A stretch of DNA of 64,000 bases from Bretschneidera sinensis (taxonomy: Eukaryota > Streptophyta > Magnoliopsida > Brassicales > Akaniaceae), in NCBI GenBank assembly GCA_023935145.1, contig CM043705.1, forward strand, positions 55,415,084-55,479,083, read 5' to 3'. A program made the position numbers and the translations under genes. The notes under the pieces are model-generated. The model was not told the origin of the DNA and ran no database searches. It was given only the letters and a program-made list of their open reading frames with translations. Of the stretch, positions 60,370 to 64,000 are shown piece by piece. Each line of letters begins with the position of its first letter. The stretch's first letter is position 1.

Positions 60370-60797
60370 ACCAAATTGGTGTGGAGGCTGGCAAGGCAGT
60401 GCATGTTGGAGACGATCAAAAGGCAGATAAGGCTGGGGCCAATGCTATTGGGATTGATTGCTGGTAAGTCTGCATTTTGTTTTGATGCCTTGGTTTTTAA
60501 TTTTTTATTGCCATCATGTGATTCATGCAACATCGGAAACCTTTATTTCCAAAGAAAGTGGCTTGTATTTGTGAGTGATGGTCTTCACTAATCACTGCAT
60601 CTTTACAAACCATTAGAGACCGTGTTCTTCTTCAAAATGCGACTACCTAGATAAGTTAGCTATCACATATTGATAATATGATATTCTGTTAATATATGCC
60701 ATAATATTTAAAATTGCTTAAAATAAGCAGGTTGTGGGGAACATATGTGAAGACATTCTCAGATATACAAAACCGCATCCTCATTTCAGAATCATAG
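60370..60797 (+). pseudogene. Last two exons of a HAD-superfamily hydrolase, upstream exons missing
   Basis: Exon A (60370-60463) follows an acceptor, TTGTTGTAG, and reads QIGVEAGKAVHVGDD, then QKADKAGANAIGIDC. It ends in a phase-2 donor, CTG/GTAAGTC. Exon B (60731-60797) after AAATAAGCAG reads LWGTYVKTFSDIQNRIL and ends ISES-stop. VHVGDD with downstream GA-AG is HAD motif IV, which holds the Mg-binding Asp pair and normally sits near the C-terminus of these phosphatase-like hydrolases. The earlier motifs (DxG nucleophile, VVSNFD) were not found on the plus strand between 56123 and 60370. The frame and splice sites are intact, so it may be a recent truncation, or a gene with exons I failed to see. 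Confidence 0.68.
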
Positions 60798-62505
60798 CTT
60801 CAATGATATTCACACTTGGTATCATACTGGCAGACAATTTAGTTGGAGCCCAAACCCGAGTCTCGCTAAGGTTTCTGTTACTTTTTAAGTATTACTACAT
60901 GGTTTGATCTTGAAAGCATCCGTCGTTGCCATAGCTCTGATGATAAACTACCGATCAAACCCTTCTGTATGATTAGCTTCTGCAAGAATGGTGATTTGAC
61001 CTTCGAGATTGCTTGGGAGGTTCTTATGATTATATATACTTGAAGGACATAGCATTTCTTATAATTGAGAATAATATTTTTGCCCCCACTTTTTATAATT
61101 TTGGACCAATGGCTAGATTTCTCCCCTCCCTCTGACGAAGCTGGGATTGGATTTCAGGTCTCAAATATGAGCAGTTGGGTCATTTTATCAACTACCAGTA
61201 GTCCCCGTGTTAAGCAGAGGAACTTCAATTTCATGTGGGTCTAGATCCATGTAATTTTGGTAGCCTTTAAGAGAGGAAATTACGAAGGACAGTATAAAGG
61301 TTAGTGTGACTGCAGTCTCTTGCATATAGGTTGGTGTCCAGTGAGACTTTAAATTTGTGATGCAAACTCCCTTGTATCACAAAACTTCCACAGATGGATA
61401 TGATAATTTCTTTCTTTTTACAGCATGTTTAGGACTTGTGACAGCTAGCATCGATAAATTCACATAATAGTAATTTTGCAGTGTCGTGTTGAAGGTGGTT
61501 TATAATAAAGGAAGTGATATGGTGTGTGTCAACTAACTTCTTGGTAAAATCATTTGTTCTCATACAAAAAGCCTATGATAAAATCTCATTTGCACCAAAA
61601 ATTGAGAGATTAAAGGGATATGGGAATGTTACTTCCACTATGTAATCCATCGAATGAAACGAGAGAATAGTAACGTGAAACCAACTTTGATTGGGAAAGA
61701 AAATTACATCAACTACTAATTAATAAAACTTACAGCTTCGAGAAGACTCTATACCTAAATTTTTTTTTGTTTAGCACAGTATCATGAAAAATACATAGTA
61801 CAAAAATCCATCTAACTCTTAAATAAAAATAAAATATTTTTTTTCTTTATCTTTTCATACTATTTAACGGTAAGATAAAATCTTGTGCCATGTATCTCTC
61901 ATGGCACTGTACCAGACAAGAACTTCTCCTTAACGTAATAGTCATCTCTAAAAAAAAAAAAAAAAGCAGTCACAGCATTTTGCCTTGCTTTGGTATCCTT
62001 TACTCGGAGTAATTTCCACATATTCATGTGAAATCATCTTGACTAAATTTCATGTGAAATCTACATAAACGGGAAGAAAATGAGTAATACCATGGAAATT
62101 ATTAAGTAATTTCGGCCTTCACTCTTATAATCTAGTATAGAAATGCCTGTCTTAACGGCCCGGCTAAAAGGAAATCAGTTGTCACCAAAACCTTATTATA
62201 AACTAAGCAAATAAGCCTGTGACTTTTGGATGATATTTTCTTTCCAACATCATGGAGGAATACCAACTCAAAAGATAAAAAGGTCAGTATCACATTCTAC
62301 ACAGATCACAATGGCCTGAATATCTATCAATTAATTAGAACACCACCAACGAGCACTGTACGTTAGACTTACACGGGTTAAACAGGTTAAACTTTGGTGT
62401 CATTATTGAAAGTGTGAGCATCCATTTCCATTATTTAACTACTGTTGATTGAAATATCTTCGAATCTTAACTGTTGAATTACTATGTGCACCATACTGCA
62501 TTTAA
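60798..62505. other. 3' flank of the HAD remnant and intergenic DNA
   Basis: No gene, structural RNA or element ends recognised in about 1.7 kb. The A-rich run at 61952-61965 is simple. Confidence 0.45.
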
Positions 62506-62634
62506 GCCTTGTTTGGGTTGATATTAAAACCAACTTAAAGTAAATAGCTTAAATTGGTTCAAGACAAATACCAACCCAAACAAATTTAAATTAACTTGCT
62601 TTAAATGGCCTTTAATATCAACCCAAACAAGACC
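62506..62634. mobile_element. Small MITE, about 129 bp
   Basis: The left end GCCTTGTTTGGGTTGATATT and the right end, reverse complemented, GGTCTTGTTTGGGTTGATAT, are near-perfect inverted repeats of about 25 bp. The inside is short and AT-rich, with a second internal inverted pair (AACCAACTTAAAG and CAACCCAAACAAATT-type words). The flanks do not show an obvious duplication. Confidence 0.75.
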
Positions 62635-62757
62635 ATAAGTAGAGCTTACTTTATTAGTGTATTAGCTCCATTCATGCTCTTTTAAAAGCATTGCTGAAAC
62701 TAACCTTTTTTATCAAACAGACTAACAAGAAATCAATAAGCTGTGGGAAGCAATCTA

Positions 62758-62797
<40 letters not shown>

Positions 62798-63187
62798 ATT
62801 TTCTTTTAATTGACCTATATAGCATTTTCTTATGAAACCACTGCTATGTGTTTATAGAAAGGTTTCACATGAAAATGATGGCAGAGCTAGATTATATGGC
62901 TACACTTCGTCTGCCCAAAGCAGCCAATTGTGGACATCCTTGACGGCCTGTTATGGAGAAAGTAAAGGGGGGAGGGGCAATATATAAAATATGGCAACAA
63001 AATGAAAACAAATAAAGCAGTAAAACCAATTGGGAAAGCAAAAACAAATTGATATTCAATTAAAACTACTGGAGCTTGCAGAAATTATAAAACAATTTTC
63101 CACTTACCACCCAAGGTACAATTGTGAATTTGCGATTGTCAATGCTAACTTCCCCACAAGAAACAAAAAACTGCTCAAGCCATTTCC
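62635..63187. other. Intergenic / CUL3 3' flank with a (TA)n tract
   Basis: A GT/TA microsatellite lies at 62761-62795. The part nearest 63187 is probably the CUL3 3' untranslated region. Nothing else is recognised. Confidence 0.5.
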
Positions 63188-64000
63188 TTAAGCTATGTAT
63201 CGATACAATTTCCTGTCTGTATTATCCCTCTCCAAGAATTCCCGCTCAATGAGAGATTCAATCCGTTTCTTTACCTCAGTTGGGTTGGCCAGAAAACGTG
63301 ACTGCAACTGTTTTGTGACCTCAGCAATTATATTGTTGTGATCTAGTACCCTTCTAGATTTCATGATCCTAACTACTGCAGCTTCAATCTGGGGCTTCCT
63401 GTCCTCCTCCACTCTTTGTCTGGTCTCCTGTTTTTCAGGTTCAGATTCCCTTTGAGCAACCACCGTTCCTATCTTCACCTTATAAAATTTGCTTGTGAAC
63501 TTGTCATTGACAAAAAATGCATCATCCTCACCAATGTCTTTACTCATAGGCTCCTTCCGAAGAACATTCTTTCCCTTCACACAAGCCATTGATTGCAAAC
63601 ACCGTTTCAAATCTGAAGCAGAAATTTCAGTGGCCTGCTCAATCTCCTTGTAGGTAAGCCGATCAGCATTGTTAAACAACATGAGAACACACATTTGGTA
63701 GGTCGAGACATTCAACTCATGCCTCTGACCCTTTCCAAAGGTTGCTTTTAGATCCGCTGTGCCCATGTTAGTTTGCCAGGATAATCTTCGACCAGTATGG
63801 GTCCCAAGATAATATGACCGAAACTTCTCGCATAGTGCAGACATTTCAGCTGGCAGGTTACAAGAAATACTTGGTTGAGTGGACCAAGACCCTGTTGTCA
63901 GAACCTGAACAACAAGCATTGGGCCATCTCCTAGCTCAGGGTGGCTTGAATAAAAGCCTTGCATTGTATCCTGAGAGGTCTTCATGTCTGTAAACATGCC
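63188..64000 (-). CDS. CUL3: Cullin-3 (CUL3), C-terminal part, continues beyond the window
   Basis: The 270 residues visible start inside the cullin homology domain (MFTDMKTSQDTMQGFY) and run to the stop at 63190-63188 without an intron. Diagnostic words are ALCEKFRSYYLGTHTGRR, STYQMCVLMLFNNADR, KGKNVLRKEPMSKDI and FYKVKIGTVVAQRESEPE. The winged-helix neddylation domain follows, with the modified Lys in RIMKSRRVLDHNNI and a C-terminus DRKLYRYIA. CUL3 is the scaffold of BTB-type E3 ubiquitin ligases. This region binds RBX1 and carries NEDD8. The reading frame is open at position 64000, so the N-terminal two thirds lie outside. No lesions seen. Confidence 0.97.
   Translation of the reverse strand, partial: GMFTDMKTSQDTMQGFYSSHPELGDGPMLVVQVLTTGSWSTQPSISCNLPAEMSALCEKFRSYYLGTHTGRRLSWQTNMGTADLKATFGKGQRHELNVSTYQMCVLMLFNNADRLTYKEIEQATEISASDLKRCLQSMACVKGKNVLRKEPMSKDIGEDDAFFVNDKFTSKFYKVKIGTVVAQRESEPEKQETRQRVEEDRKPQIEAAVVRIMKSRRVLDHNNIIAEVTKQLQSRFLANPTEVKKRIESLIEREFLERDNTDRKLYRYIA

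Noticed and set aside
1..64000. tRNA, rRNA or other structured RNA genes
   Set aside because: I looked for tRNA-like A/B boxes and found only the tRNA-complementary primer sites of the retrotransposons. A covariance-model scan would be decisive and was not possible here.

Overview
This window is nuclear DNA from a flowering plant, most likely a eudicot. Genes are split by AT-rich introns, intergenic DNA is full of microsatellites, MITE-like elements and LTR retrotransposons primed by initiator-Met tRNA, and the proteins resemble plant families best (CUL3, a DUF616 glycosyltransferase-like protein, an HGH1 homolog, a class B heat-stress factor fragment). I cannot name the species.

Layout: (1) 1-1500 is intergenic, with a compound TA/TG/CG repeat and a roughly 850-bp fold-back (inverted-repeat) element. 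(2) 1510-14600 is bounded by similar, inverted, subterminal-repeat-rich ends. It appears to be a DNA transposon carrying host gene pieces (exon 1 of an EamA/SLC35F-like transporter and a GC-rich fragment), later split by a 9.4-kb Ty3/gypsy chromovirus (4020-13410) with a TTTAT target-site duplication. (3) 15436-25374, minus strand, is a nine-exon HGH1 gene. Its seventh intron holds a 5.3-kb Ty1/copia element (15995-21283, TATAG duplication) in antisense orientation. (4) 25375-33588 is AT-rich intergenic DNA with a 335-bp tandem triplication and a 101-bp tandem duplication. (5) 33589-34078 is a broken HSFB2-type heat-shock factor fragment. (6) 34119-49014 is a nested retrotransposon nest. The outer element is non-autonomous (gag and protease only, minus strand). 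One of its LTRs is split by a Ty3 solo LTR, and its gag-pro region is split by a decayed full-length Ty3 element (38167-46685) of the same family as the one at 4020. (7) 49710-49972 is a MITE-like element. (8) 51167-56122, plus strand, is an apparently intact DUF616 gene. (9) 59164-60094 is a transposon-like segment with a purine-rich core. (10) 60370-60797 holds the last two exons of a HAD-family hydrolase whose upstream exons I cannot find. (11) 63188-64000, minus strand, is the C-terminal part of CUL3, which runs off the window.

The host genes look like independent housekeeping functions: chaperoning of elongation factor 2, Golgi glycan synthesis and ubiquitin ligase scaffolding. They are not a cluster or pathway. 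I found no CRISPR-like, prophage-like or otherwise novel defence or metabolic system. The most informative content is the transposon nesting history, gene-fragment capture, and gene remnants. All retrotransposon coding regions carry stops and frameshifts, so none looks autonomous now.
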